Below, one piece after another: positions 41,377-49,798 of a DNA stretch of 64,000 bases. Both the position numbers and the translations under genes were made by a program. Numbering within the stretch: position 1 is the stretch's first letter; every line of letters starts with the position of its first letter. The notes under the pieces were generated by a model. That model was not told the DNA's origin. It saw only the letters and a list, made by a program, of their open reading frames with translations, and made no database searches. Location: contig NZ_CP012333.1 in NCBI RefSeq assembly GCF_001263205.1, positions 3,658,001-3,722,000 of the forward strand. The letters run 5' to 3'. Source of the DNA: Labilithrix luteola. Lineage in GTDB: Bacteria > Myxococcota_A > Polyangia > Polyangiales > Polyangiaceae.

Positions 41377-43293
41377 ATGGGCAAGATCATCGGAATCGAC
41401 CTCGGAACCACGAACAGCTGCGTGGCGATCATGCAGGGGCGTGAGCCCGAAGTGATCGTCAACGAAGAAGGCTCGCGCATCACGCCGAGCGTCGTCGCGT
41501 GGGACGAGAAGGGGGAAATCCTCGTCGGCCAGATCGCGAAGCGCCAGGCCGTCACCAACCCGGAGAACACGATCTTCAGCGCGAAGCGCTTCGTCGGTCG
41601 TCGGTTCGACGAGGTCAACGAGGAAACGAAGCGCGTTCCTTACAAGACCGTGCGTGCGTCGAACGGCGACACCGCCTTCGACATTCGCGGCAAGGCCGTG
41701 AGCCCGCAGGAAGTGAGCGCGAAGGTTCTCCAGAAGCTGAAGAAGGCTGCGGAGGACTACCTCGGTGAGAAGGTGACGGAGGCGGTCATCACGGTCCCCG
41801 CATACTTCAACGACGCGCAGCGCCAAGCCACGAAGGACGCCGGCAAGATCGCCGGTCTCGACGTGAAGCGCATCGTCAACGAGCCGACTGCTGCGGCGCT
41901 CGCGTACGGTCTCGACAAGAAGAAGGACGAGATCATCGCCGTCTACGACTTCGGCGGCGGTACGTTCGACATCTCGATCCTCGAGGTCGGCGACAACGTC
42001 GTTCAGGTCATCTCGACCAACGGCGACACGCACCTCGGCGGCGACGACGTCGACAACCTGATCATCGACTGGCTCATCGCAGAGTTCAAGAAGGCGCAGG
42101 GCATCGACTTGTCGAAGGACAAGATGGCCCTCCAGCGTCTGAAGGAAGCCGGCGAGAAGGCGAAGATCGAGCTCTCGAGCGTCCAGGAGACGTCGGTCAA
42201 CCTGCCGTTCATCACGGTCGGCCCCGGCGGCCCGGTCCACCTCGACATGCGCCTGTCGCGCTCGAAGCTCGAGCAGATGATGGCGCCGCTCATCGAGCGC
42301 TCGATGGAGCCCGTCAAGAAGGCGCTCCAGGATGCGAAGAAGTCCGCCAAGGACATCGCGGAAGTCATCCTCGTCGGTGGCTCCACGCGCATCCCGCTCG
42401 TCAAGGAGACGGTCAAGAAGTTCTTCGGCAAGGATCCGCACCAGGGCGTGAACCCGGACGAAGTCGTCGCCATCGGCGCGGCGGTCCAGGCCGGCGTTCT
42501 CTCGGGCGACGTGAAGGACATGGTCCTCCTCGACGTCACCCCGCTCTCGCTCGGCGTCGAGACGCTCGGCGGCGTCATGACCACCATGATCCCGCGCAAC
42601 ACGACGATCCCGACCCAGAAGAAGGAGATCTTCTCGACGGCCGCGGACAGCCAGCCGTCGGTCGACGTCGTCGTCCTCCAGGGCGAGCGCACCGAGGCTC
42701 GCTACAACAAGCGCCTCGGCAACTTCTCGCTCGAAGGCATCATGCCCGCGCCGCGCGGCACGCCGAAGATCGAAGTGTCGTTCGACATCGACGCGAACGG
42801 CATCCTCTCGGTCCACGCGAAGGACATGGCGACGGGCAAGGACCACCGCATCGTCATCAAGGACAGCTCGGGTCTGAACCAGTCCGAGATCGATCGCATG
42901 GTCAAGGAAGCCGCCGAGCACGAGGCGGAGGACAAGGACCGTCGCGAGCAGATCGAGCGCCGTAACAAGCTCGACAACCTCTGCTACACGCTCGAGAAGA
43001 CCATCTCGGAGAACAAGGACAAGATCCAGGCGGCCGACATCTCGACGCTCGAAGGCCTCATCAAGGACGGCCGCGTGGCCGTCGAGAAGCAGGACGACGC
43101 GCAGGTCAAGGACACCCTCGACAAGCTCGAGAAGGAAGCGCACCGCCTCGCCAGCGTCATGTACCAGGGCGCCGGCGGCGCGGGTGAACCGGGCGGCCCC
43201 GGCGGGCCGGGCGGCGCCCCCGAAGGTGGCGGCGAAGACAAGAAGGGCAAGGACGGCGGCGTGATCGACGCCGAGTTCGAAGAGACCCAATAA
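41377..43293 (+). CDS. dnaK: Molecular chaperone DnaK (Hsp70)
   Basis: 638 residues, standard. The N-terminal ATPase begins MGKIIGIDLGTTNSCVAIMQ, with VPAYFNDAQRQATKDAG, NEPTAAALAYG, YDFGGGTFDISIL and LVGGSTRIPLV. The substrate domain has LLDVTPLSLGVETLGGV and ENTTIP-like RNTTIPTQKKEIFS. The C-terminus, GAGGAGEPGGPGGPGGAPE then DAEFEE, is Gly-rich as usual. It refolds proteins with DnaJ and GrpE in the cytoplasm; neither partner gene is here. GGAGG precedes the ATG by nine bases. No CIRCE element is visible upstream. A strong intrinsic terminator follows (43330-43371), so it is monocistronic. Confidence 0.99.
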   Translation: MGKIIGIDLGTTNSCVAIMQGREPEVIVNEEGSRITPSVVAWDEKGEILVGQIAKRQAVTNPENTIFSAKRFVGRRFDEVNEETKRVPYKTVRASNGDTAFDIRGKAVSPQEVSAKVLQKLKKAAEDYLGEKVTEAVITVPAYFNDAQRQATKDAGKIAGLDVKRIVNEPTAAALAYGLDKKKDEIIAVYDFGGGTFDISILEVGDNVVQVISTNGDTHLGGDDVDNLIIDWLIAEFKKAQGIDLSKDKMALQRLKEAGEKAKIELSSVQETSVNLPFITVGPGGPVHLDMRLSRSKLEQMMAPLIERSMEPVKKALQDAKKSAKDIAEVILVGGSTRIPLVKETVKKFFGKDPHQGVNPDEVVAIGAAVQAGVLSGDVKDMVLLDVTPLSLGVETLGGVMTTMIPRNTTIPTQKKEIFSTAADSQPSVDVVVLQGERTEARYNKRLGNFSLEGIMPAPRGTPKIEVSFDIDANGILSVHAKDMATGKDHRIVIKDSSGLNQSEIDRMVKEAAEHEAEDKDRREQIERRNKLDNLCYTLEKTISENKDKIQAADISTLEGLIKDGRVAVEKQDDAQVKDTLDKLEKEAHRLASVMYQGAGGAGEPGGPGGPGGAPEGGGEDKKGKDGGVIDAEFEETQ

Positions 43294-43329
43294 TCGGCAG
43301 CCGGTCCGCGAGGACCGCTCCAAAGCGAA

Positions 43330-43371
43330 ACGCGAAGCTTCGGTCTCCCGAGGCTTCGCGTTTTTCTTTTG
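43330..43371 (+). terminator. Intrinsic terminator of dnaK
   Basis: ACGCGAAGCTTCGG (43330-43343) pairs with CCGAGGCTTCGCGT (43348-43361) with one G-U pair around a 4-base loop. It is followed by TTTTTCTTTT. This is the clearest Rho-independent terminator in the window, 37 bases after the dnaK stop. Confidence 0.92.
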
Positions 43372-43403
43372 TCCGACGCAACGTTCTGCTCCTACGGGGC
43401 GAT

Positions 43404-43853
43404 GTGCAAGGCATGCAGGAACCGTCTGCTGCCTTGAACAACCTCTCGCACGCCGTGCTCGGAGCCGCGATCGATGTACATCGCGCCCTCGGACCGGGAT
43501 ACGCGGAGAGCGTTTACGAGAAAGCGCTCCGTATCGAGTTGGGGCTACGGGCTCATCGCGTTCGGTCGCAGGTCATCGTTCCGATTGTCTACAAGGGGGA
43601 GCCTATTGGAGAGCATCGTTTGGACGCGCTCGTGGATAGTCCGAGTGGCACCGAGTCCCTTCTCGTCGAAATCAAGGCCGTCGAACGGTTTGCGTCGATT
43701 CACACTGCCCAGGTCGTCTCGTACCTCCGTGCGACTGGGTTGCCGCTCGGCCTGCTCTTGAACTTCAACGTGCCGCAGATGCGCATGGGGGTTCGCCGGG
43801 TCATCCTTGGCGAATGGTTTGCCGGCGCGTCGAACGCGGCGTGCATCGATTGA
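43404..43853 (+). CDS. GxxExxY family protein
   Basis: 149 residues, start GTG 43404 or ATG 43413. The name motif is plain: RALGPGYAESVYEKALRIEL, i.e. G-x2-E-x2-Y, followed by RVRSQVIVPIVYKGEPIGEH, RLDALVDS and LLVEIKAVERF, then AQVVSYLRATGLPLGLLLNF. The D...ExK pattern (LDAL, LVEIKA) is that of a PD-(D/E)xK nuclease-like fold, but catalytic activity in this family is unproven. These genes occur sporadically and often beside short repeats; here a 68-bp repeat begins 7 bases after its stop. Base composition is lower in GC than its neighbours, a sign of transfer. Confidence 0.88.
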   Translation: MQGMQEPSAALNNLSHAVLGAAIDVHRALGPGYAESVYEKALRIELGLRAHRVRSQVIVPIVYKGEPIGEHRLDALVDSPSGTESLLVEIKAVERFASIHTAQVVSYLRATGLPLGLLLNFNVPQMRMGVRRVILGEWFAGASNAACID

Positions 43854-43859
43854 CCGTCA

Positions 43860-43927
43860 AACGAAACCGGTGAAGTCGAAGCGCGAAGGCGCAGAGACGC
43901 GGAGCGCGCAAAGAAGAGGGAAATGGA
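43860..43927 (+). repeat. 68-bp direct repeat, copy 1
   Basis: Begins AACGAAACCGGTGAAG and ends GGGAAATGGA. It matches the copy at 44065-44132 at 67 of 68 positions (G versus A at the 11th base). The purine-rich core GCGAAGGCGCAGAGACGCGG resembles short dispersed repeats seen near GxxExxY genes in other bacteria. Confidence 0.93.
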
Positions 43928-44064
43928 TTGCGTCTGGCAGTGGACTGTCAAAACGCCATTGTGGAATGGTGCCAGACCTCGGCTCCAGTACATTGCGCTC
44001 TCAGCGGCTTTGCGACTTTGCGCGAGGATGTTCCGGAAGACGGCGAGCTGCACACTGCCGATCG

Positions 44065-44132
44065 AACGAAACCGATGAAGTCGAAGCGCGAAGGCGCAGA
44101 GACGCGGAGCGCGCAAAGAAGAGGGAAATGGA
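44065..44132 (+). repeat. 68-bp direct repeat, copy 2
   Basis: Second copy, starting 205 bases after the first. Its right end (44132) abuts the broken end of a leftward gene fragment. This suggests the repeat unit inserted there. Confidence 0.93.
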
Positions 44133-44223
44133 CTCCGTTCCAGTAGCGCGTGATGACGAGGGCGGCGCCGTTGCACACGACCCGCACACCCGCCGTGAAG
44201 ATCGCCCGAGAGGAGAGAGTCAT
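44133..44223 (-). pseudogene. 5' stump of a disrupted membrane-protein gene
   Basis: Read leftward from ATG 44223 the frame gives MTLSSRAIFTAGVRVVCNGA then ALVITRYW before entering the 68-bp repeat, where its sense is lost. The N-terminal charge and following hydrophobic stretch look like a genuine membrane-protein start. The rest of the gene is absent from the window, so it was cut by the repeat element. Confidence 0.4.
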
Positions 44224-44306
44224 GCGCTGCGCTCTCGCCCAGCCGCGGCTGTCTGCAACACAGCACGCGCTGCGTGAATGCACGTGCGTCGCGTACTGAT
44301 GAATCG

Positions 44307-45563
44307 CTACTGACGCTGCGGGAGCGGGGTTGCCGTCGGAGCCGGAAGCTCGCGGGGGGCGGCGGCGCGCGAGAAGATGACGATGCCCGATGCGAGGACC
44401 ACGATCGAGGCGAGGCCGATTCGCAGCGAGAAGTGCTCGGCGAGAAAGCCAATTGCTGGGGGGCCAATCAGGAAGCCGCCGTAGGATAGCGTCGCGATGC
44501 GCGCGAGGGCGGCGCCGGGAGCAAGGCCGGGCAAGCGGCCGGCGGCGCGGAAGACGACGGGCACGAGCACCGAGAGGCCGAGGCCTGTCGCGATGACGCC
44601 CGCGAAGAAGAACAAGCGCACGGGGATCGCGAGCGCGCACGAGAGGCCGATGGTCACGAAGAGGCCTGCCGTGCGAACCACGCGCTGTTCGCCGAGGCGC
44701 GCCGTAATGCGGTCGCCGGCGAAGCGACCCGTGAGCATCGCGAGCGAGTAGGCCGCGTAGCCGAGCGCCGCGATGCCCGCCGTGCTGTGCAGCACGTCTT
44801 GCAAGTAGATGCCGGTCCAGTCGGCCATCGCGCCTTCGCCGAGCGACGAGCAGAAGGCGATGGCGCCGAGGCCGAGGAGCGCCGTCGTTGCCTCTGAACG
44901 CGCGCTTGGGCTCGGCTCGAGCGTACGGCCGGATAGTCGAGCCGTCCGAGCGTGCTCTTCGGCTTCTTCTGCGGAGACCTCGACCCGCACCGGCATGTCT
45001 TCGCGCAAGAGCCTCCGGCCTCCATGGAGCACGACTGCGAGGAGGGCTGCAGACACGGCTACGAGATGCGTTCGCATTGAGATGCCGTGTCCGGCCACGA
45101 GTGCGCCCAGCGCTGCGCCCACGAGGCCGCCAAGGCTGAAGATGCCGTGGAGCGAGGAGAAGATCGGTCGTCCGAGTCGCTTCTCGACCTCGACCCCGTG
45201 CGCGTTCATCCCGACGTCCATGAGCCCACTCGCCGCGCCGACGAGCACGAGCGTCATCGTCAGGGTGACGACACTCGTCATGAATCCGAGCAGGGGGAGC
45301 GCGAAGCACAAGGCCGATGCCGCGACCCAGGTGACGGTTCGGCTCGAGAAGCGGGCGATGAGTCGACCGGCAACACGAAAGGCGAGCAGTGCACCGATGG
45401 CCGCGCCGAGCAGCACGAGCCCGAGCTTCTTCTCACCGATCGCGAGCGCATCGCGCGCGGCGGGAATGCGCGAAACCCAGCTCGCGTAGAGAATGCCGTT
45501 TGCGCAAAACATCACGCCGACTGCGCGGTGCGCGAGCTTGATCGGCGGCGGCGTGGACTTCAT
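44307..45563 (-). CDS. MFS transporter
   Basis: 418 residues from ATG 45563; a longer frame upstream is Arg-rich and unlikely. About twelve membrane helices. The order starts HRAVGVMFCANGILYASWVS, VLLGAAIGALLAFRVAGRLI (motif A position, loop GRLIARFSSRT), SGLMDVGMNAHGVEVEKRLG, and IFSSLHGIFSLGGLVGAALG, closest to the YbjJ/fucose-permease-like branch of the family. Cytoplasmic loop at about 195-235 is acidic. Substrate cannot be read. Lies downstream of uspA on the same strand (122-base gap) and next to the repeat region. Confidence 0.86.
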   Translation of the reverse strand: MKSTPPPIKLAHRAVGVMFCANGILYASWVSRIPAARDALAIGEKKLGLVLLGAAIGALLAFRVAGRLIARFSSRTVTWVAASALCFALPLLGFMTSVVTLTMTLVLVGAASGLMDVGMNAHGVEVEKRLGRPIFSSLHGIFSLGGLVGAALGALVAGHGISMRTHLVAVSAALLAVVLHGGRRLLREDMPVRVEVSAEEAEEHARTARLSGRTLEPSPSARSEATTALLGLGAIAFCSSLGEGAMADWTGIYLQDVLHSTAGIAALGYAAYSLAMLTGRFAGDRITARLGEQRVVRTAGLFVTIGLSCALAIPVRLFFFAGVIATGLGLSVLVPVVFRAAGRLPGLAPGAALARIATLSYGGFLIGPPAIGFLAEHFSLRIGLASIVVLASGIVIFSRAAAPRELPAPTATPLPQRQ

Positions 45564-45685
45564 TCGCGGACTCGGCCAGCCGATATAGCGACGCGGAGCG
45601 TCGCGGGAAACTGGTCTCGCTCGGCTCCGCGTCTTGTTTTCGCTCGCGCGATGTGTGCGCGTTTCTCGGACAAGCTTCGTGAACG

Positions 45686-46168
45686 TCAGCCGGCGTCGAA
45701 ACCTCCGGCGGTTCTCTTCGCGATGAACGTGTCGACGAACGAGCGGTTGGGGTCCGCCTTCACGATCGGAAGCGCGACCACTTTGCATGGAGCTTCACGC
45801 TCGAGATGGGCCGAGACGTGACCACCCTGGTCCTTGGACCGTCCTCCTCGGCCTACCACCACGAGGTCGAAACGCTCGCGTTCGAGGATGTCGAGAATGA
45901 CGCTCGACGGCTCCTCACCGAACTCCAAGCGCCCGCAAATGCGGGCAGCGTGATCGCTCTCCGCCGCGGACAACGCCCGCTCCATCGCGATGCCTTCCGG
46001 CGTGTCCGCGAAGATCGTGCTCGCACGGCCCTCGCGGTCGCGCGGCGACCAGACGTGCAGGACCTCCACCTGCGCTCCGCACTCGTCCGCCATGGAAAGC
46101 GCGTACGCCAGTGCCGCGTCGGAACACGCGCTGAAGTCCACGGGAACGAGGATCTTGTCGATCGGCAT
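45686..46168 (-). CDS. Universal stress protein (UspA family)
   Basis: 160 residues from ATG 46168, preceded by AAGGA; an ATG at 46204 that overlaps the diguanylate cyclase stop is the alternative. MPIDKILVPVDFSACSDAAL opens as in UspA. The end has FDLVVVGRGGRSKDQGGHVS and REAPCKVVALPIVK. The nucleotide-binding G-x2-G-x9-G-(S/T) motif is altered: the Gly positions remain but spacing and final Ser differ (GRGGRSKDQGGHVSAHL). ATP binding may be weak. Co-transcribed with the upstream diguanylate cyclase. Cytoplasmic stress survival role by family. Confidence 0.85.
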   Translation of the reverse strand: MPIDKILVPVDFSACSDAALAYALSMADECGAQVEVLHVWSPRDREGRASTIFADTPEGIAMERALSAAESDHAARICGRLEFGEEPSSVILDILERERFDLVVVGRGGRSKDQGGHVSAHLEREAPCKVVALPIVKADPNRSFVDTFIAKRTAGGFDAG

Positions 46169-46200
46169 GCGAGGTCCTTGCGAGTTTCGAACGATTTTCT

Positions 46201-47040
46201 TCATGCGGTGACTCGGCGTTGCGGACGTTTCTCGTCGAAGCGGAAAACGCCGCTCGTATCGTTGGCGGGGCCCTTCACTTCGATGCGGTCACGGCCGCTC
46301 GACTTGGCTCGATAGAGAGCTGCGTCGGCAGATTCGACCAGAAGGTCTGCCCGCACGTCCGAGATGCTCTCGAGATCGGCGATTCCGATCGAGACCGTGA
46401 GCAATCGGTCGAGAGGGGACTCCATGCCGACGCGACGTCGCGAGATCTCCGAACGAATGCGCTCGGCCAGGATCTTCGCTTCCGCAGGCCTCGTCCGGGG
46501 AAGCACGACCGCGAACTCGTCACCACCCAGCCGGACGGGAACGTCACGCGAACGACACGTCGCAAGCAGCACCTCACCGACGAGCGCGAGCGCGCGATCG
46601 CCACAGCCGTGGCCCCCTGCATCGTTCAAGCTCTTCAGGTTGTCGAGGTCGAGCATGAGCACCGACAAGGGCATGCGGGACTCGATGGCCCGATCGAGCT
46701 CGGTGTTGAGGCGCGTTTGCCACTGTCGTCGGTTGCCCACGCGGGTCATCGGGTCTTCGAATGAGTGCCTCTCGAGGGCATCCATTTGGCTGCCGAGGCG
46801 AAGTCCGAGCCCGACGAGCCCACCCGCAAGCAGCGCAAAACTCGCTGCGGGCGTGCTGATGTGGAGGGCGTTTGCGAGCACCGGAGCACCGATCGCGAAG
46901 AAGCCCGCGAGCGCGAGCCCTCCGAAGGCGAAGCGCATCCGCGCAGGCATGGCGCGCCCGGCGTGCGGTTTCGAGGCATTCACGTTCGCGCCCGCTGTGA
47001 GCTTCATCGTGACGCACGACATGAAAGCGACGTGCCACAT
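46201..47040 (-). CDS. Diguanylate cyclase (GGDEF) with membrane anchor
   Basis: 279 residues; start could also be the ATG at 47022 or 47007. Two hydrophobic segments (about 36-60 and 66-82) anchor it. The GGDEF domain spans about 90-262, with DPMTRVGNRRQW, VLMLDLDNLKSLND, then RSRDVPVRLGGDEFAVVLPR. The GGDEF active motif is intact, and RxxD (RSRD) precedes it as the inhibitory site. It makes cyclic di-GMP at the inner membrane; PilZ (28315) is the only c-di-GMP reader in the window. Stop overlaps a possible uspA start. Confidence 0.92.
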   Translation of the reverse strand: MWHVAFMSCVTMKLTAGANVNASKPHAGRAMPARMRFAFGGLALAGFFAIGAPVLANALHISTPAASFALLAGGLVGLGLRLGSQMDALERHSFEDPMTRVGNRRQWQTRLNTELDRAIESRMPLSVLMLDLDNLKSLNDAGGHGCGDRALALVGEVLLATCRSRDVPVRLGGDEFAVVLPRTRPAEAKILAERIRSEISRRRVGMESPLDRLLTVSIGIADLESISDVRADLLVESADAALYRAKSSGRDRIEVKGPANDTSGVFRFDEKRPQRRVTA

Positions 47041-47313
47041 GCGATCTGACCGTCGTGCGCCAACGGGTCCAGAACGCCCGCGCTACCGAACGGTGACACC
47101 GCTCGTCGTCGTCGTTACAGTTCGCGACGAGGCGCGCGTGAGCACGATTCCTGCTCAGCCGGGTCGGGGGGAGGGAATCGCCGTCATGCGCCTGCTTTCG
47201 TGGTCGTTCGGAACACGGCGGTAGGGTCGAGCATTCGGCGTTGTCGCGAAGTGGGCCTGAGTGGTGCGTCGTTCGCGGGACCCAGCAAACACGCTGGCGA
47301 GAGGGGTAACACG

Positions 47314-48774
47314 ATGATGGTGGAGCGACTGGCGAAGACACGGACGCGATCCGCGTCCCAGCGCCATTCGGTGCCGCTCGACATCCTCGTCGTCGATGAC
47401 GATGAGGCATCACGTCTCAGTCTCTCGTATGCGCTCACCGACGCCGGCCACAAGGTGACGGAGGCGCTCGACGGGGAGGAGGCGATTGCTCTCATCTCGG
47501 AGCGCATCTTCGACGTGGCGATTCTCGACGTGCGACTGCCCAAGGTAGATGGGCTCACCATCTTCCGGCGCATTCGTCAGAAGTCGCCGAGCACGTCGGT
47601 CATCTTGATGACCGCGTTCGCGAGCGTTCCGGACGCGGTCGCCTCGCTACGCGAGGGTGCCTACGACTACGTCACCAAGCCGTTCGACGCGGAGGAGTTC
47701 TCCCTTCGTGTCATCGGTCACATTGCCGAGCACCGCGCCCTCCGCAACGAGCTCGAGGAGGCGCGCAAGCTCGTCGCGAGCCGCGACGCTGGCTCACCGA
47801 TCATCGGCAACACGCCCTCGATGGTGCAGCTCGTCGAGCGCATCAACACCGTTGCGCAAAGCGACGCGCCCGTGCTGATTCGCGGTGAGTCAGGCACCGG
47901 CAAGAAGCTCGTGGCCCATACGCTCCACGCGCGGAGCCCTCGCAAAAATGGGCCTTTCGTGGCGGTGAACTGCGCGGCGTTCCCCGAGAACATGATCGAA
48001 GCCGAGCTCTTCGGCCACGAGCGCGGCGCCTTCGTCGGAGCTCTTCGCGACCGTGAGGGGCGTTTCAAGGCGGCCGACGGCGGCTCGCTCCTCCTCGACG
48101 AAATCGCCGCGTTACCACTCCCCGCCCAAGCGAAGCTCCTGCGCGTCCTCGAAGAGGGCGTGATCAAGCCGCTCGGGACGAACACCTCCGTTCCGATCAA
48201 CGTGCGCGTTCTCGCGGCCACCGACCAGGACCTGAAGGAGCTCGTCAGCCAAGGGAAGTTTCGTGAGGATCTCTACTTCCGCGTGAACGTCGTCGACCTC
48301 ACGATCCCACCGCTTCGTGAGCGCCGTGCCGACCTGCCGTTGCTTCTCGCGCACTTCCTCCGGCGCTTCTACCCGGGCCGTGTTCCGCCGGGGATCGCTC
48401 CGCGCGCATGGACCGCGCTGATGGAATATCCCTTCCCTGGGAACGTTCGCGAGTTCGCGCACTCCATCGAGCGCGCCGTCGTTCTCGCGCACGGAAACGA
48501 GATCGATCTCGAGCATCTTCCGGCCGACATCGCCGCGGCGGCCACGGCGCAGGCAACGCCGCCCCCGCCCGCCGAGTCCGAAGGAGGGGAGGGGGGCCTT
48601 CGTCCTCTCGCGGTCGCGGCGAAGGAGTTCGAGAAGCAGTACCTCCTTCGCGCGCTCAAGCTCGCAAACGGCGCCAAGACTCAGGCCGCAGAGATGCTTG
48701 GCATCTCCCGCAAGAACTTGTGGGAGAAGTTGAAGCAGCACGCCATCACGGACGACGACGTCGAGACGGAGTGA
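47314..48774 (+). CDS. NtrC-family response regulator with altered GAFTGA loop
   Basis: 486 residues from ATG 47314. The receiver (20-140) has D28/D29, phospho-acceptor D72 in VAILDVRLPKVDG and TKPFD. The AAA+ domain (about 160-390) has Walker A GESGTGKK (191-198) and a Walker B LLLDEIAA at 259-266. The sigma-54 contact loop reads GAFVGA (238-243), not GAFTGA. The Thr is normally required for contact with sigma-54. The C-terminal Fis-like domain has LANGAKTQAAEMLGISRKNL. It may act on sigma-70 promoters or as a non-activating regulator. Converges with a histidine kinase gene (29-base overlap), its likely partner. Confidence 0.9.
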   Translation: MMVERLAKTRTRSASQRHSVPLDILVVDDDEASRLSLSYALTDAGHKVTEALDGEEAIALISERIFDVAILDVRLPKVDGLTIFRRIRQKSPSTSVILMTAFASVPDAVASLREGAYDYVTKPFDAEEFSLRVIGHIAEHRALRNELEEARKLVASRDAGSPIIGNTPSMVQLVERINTVAQSDAPVLIRGESGTGKKLVAHTLHARSPRKNGPFVAVNCAAFPENMIEAELFGHERGAFVGALRDREGRFKAADGGSLLLDEIAALPLPAQAKLLRVLEEGVIKPLGTNTSVPINVRVLAATDQDLKELVSQGKFREDLYFRVNVVDLTIPPLRERRADLPLLLAHFLRRFYPGRVPPGIAPRAWTALMEYPFPGNVREFAHSIERAVVLAHGNEIDLEHLPADIAAAATAQATPPPPAESEGGEGGLRPLAVAAKEFEKQYLLRALKLANGAKTQAAEMLGISRKNLWEKLKQHAITDDDVETE

Positions 48775-49699
48775 CCGACCCACCGTTGCCGTTGCCGTTC
48801 GACGGCGTTCGGCCGCGCGCTCGCGTCGTTTTTCCGTCGTGCACTTCTCGCCGCGGGTCGTCCTGCACCGAGTACGCACGCGCGCTGCTCGGGACCGGCT
48901 GGCCTTCTTCGCGAGGACCTTCGACGGGAATCGTGAAGACGAAGCTCGTCGCCACGTTCTCCTGCGAATCGAAGGTGAGCTCGCCGCCGTGGGCGCTGGC
49001 GAAGCCGCGCGCGATCGAGAGGCCGAAGCCCGTCCCAACGCGACTCGCTCGCTTGGCGTGCCACTCGCGGTCGAAGATGTTCTCGCGTACCTCGGCCGAG
49101 ATGCCTGGCCCGTGGTCGGTGATCGTGAACGAGACGAGCTGCGTCTTCTGCAGCGACGTCACCTGGAGCGAGATCTTGCTCTGCGCCGGCGCAAAGCGGA
49201 TGGCGTTCTCGAGCAGGTGCCCAAGCGCGCGAAGGATTCGCTCGCGATCGCACTGCACCGTGAGCGAGAAGTCGGGCTTGGTCACCTCGATCGCGACGCC
49301 CTTGGCGCGCGCGCTGTCGGCCGCGGCCTCCGCCGTCAGCTCCGCCATCTCTCCGGCGTCGTGGACGCCGAGCCGAAGCGTGACACTGCCACCCTCGATC
49401 TCGGAGAGGTCGGCGAAGTTGCGCACGAGCCGCTCCATCTGAGCGCAGGAGCGGAGCATCGCTTCGAGGATGCGCCGCGAACGCGCGCTCGCTTCGTCAT
49501 TGCTCGTCGTCTGGAGCACGAAGTTCGCGCCCATCGTCACCGCGGCGAGCGGGGCACGCAAATCATGGCAGATCGCTGCGAGGAGAGGATCGCGGCCGTT
49601 CTTCGGCGTCACCGAGTTCCCCGTGCTTCGCGTGCTGCTGCTTGTTGCCGAGCGAGGACGTTTTTGACGTGCGCCGGTTGGGTTCGATCCGGTCCGCAT
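48746..49699 (-). CDS. Soluble sensor histidine kinase
   Basis: About 317 residues from ATG 49699; GTG 49744 is an alternative. No sensor domain or membrane helix; the protein is essentially the kinase core. HisKA: LLAAICHDLRAPLAAVTMGA, with His in CHDLR at about residue 45. HATPase: LLENAIRFAPAQ, DHGPGISAEV, GFGLSIARGFASAHGG. The C-terminal 60 residues are basic and low-complexity, overlapping the convergent regulator by 29 bases. It is the obvious partner for the altered-loop regulator. It also follows the flavin oxidoreductase by 99 bases. Confidence 0.88.
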   Translation of the reverse strand: MRTGSNPTGARQKRPRSATSSSTRSTGNSVTPKNGRDPLLAAICHDLRAPLAAVTMGANFVLQTTSNDEASARSRRILEAMLRSCAQMERLVRNFADLSEIEGGSVTLRLGVHDAGEMAELTAEAAADSARAKGVAIEVTKPDFSLTVQCDRERILRALGHLLENAIRFAPAQSKISLQVTSLQKTQLVSFTITDHGPGISAEVRENIFDREWHAKRASRVGTGFGLSIARGFASAHGGELTFDSQENVATSFVFTIPVEGPREEGQPVPSSARAYSVQDDPRREVHDGKTTRARGRTPSNGNGNGGSVTPSRRRRP

Positions 49700-49798
49700 C
49701 GACACCCAACGTACGTCAGACTGCGTGGATGTCGATGCGAGCACCTGCCGCAGGGGTACGTTCGATCTCGACGTTCGGACCGCGCGGTCTGCTCGCGT

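Larger units (their letters stand above)
43854..44306. other. Repeat-bearing region after the GxxExxY gene
   Basis: This 453-base stretch holds the two 68-bp repeats, a related inverted segment between them (about 44004-44035, CTTTGCGACTTTGCGCGAGG) and the stump of a disrupted gene at 44133-44223. The remainder (44224-44306) shows no gene. Confidence 0.7.

Noticed and set aside
41347..43323. 658-codon open frame antisense to dnaK
   Set aside because: A mirror of GC-rich codon bias; dnaK is certain on the other strand, and the antisense protein has Arg/Asp/Glu-rich low-complexity sequence with no fold.
43860..44132. CRISPR array from the 68-bp repeats
   Set aside because: Only two copies with a 137-base interval and no cas gene; unit is too long.
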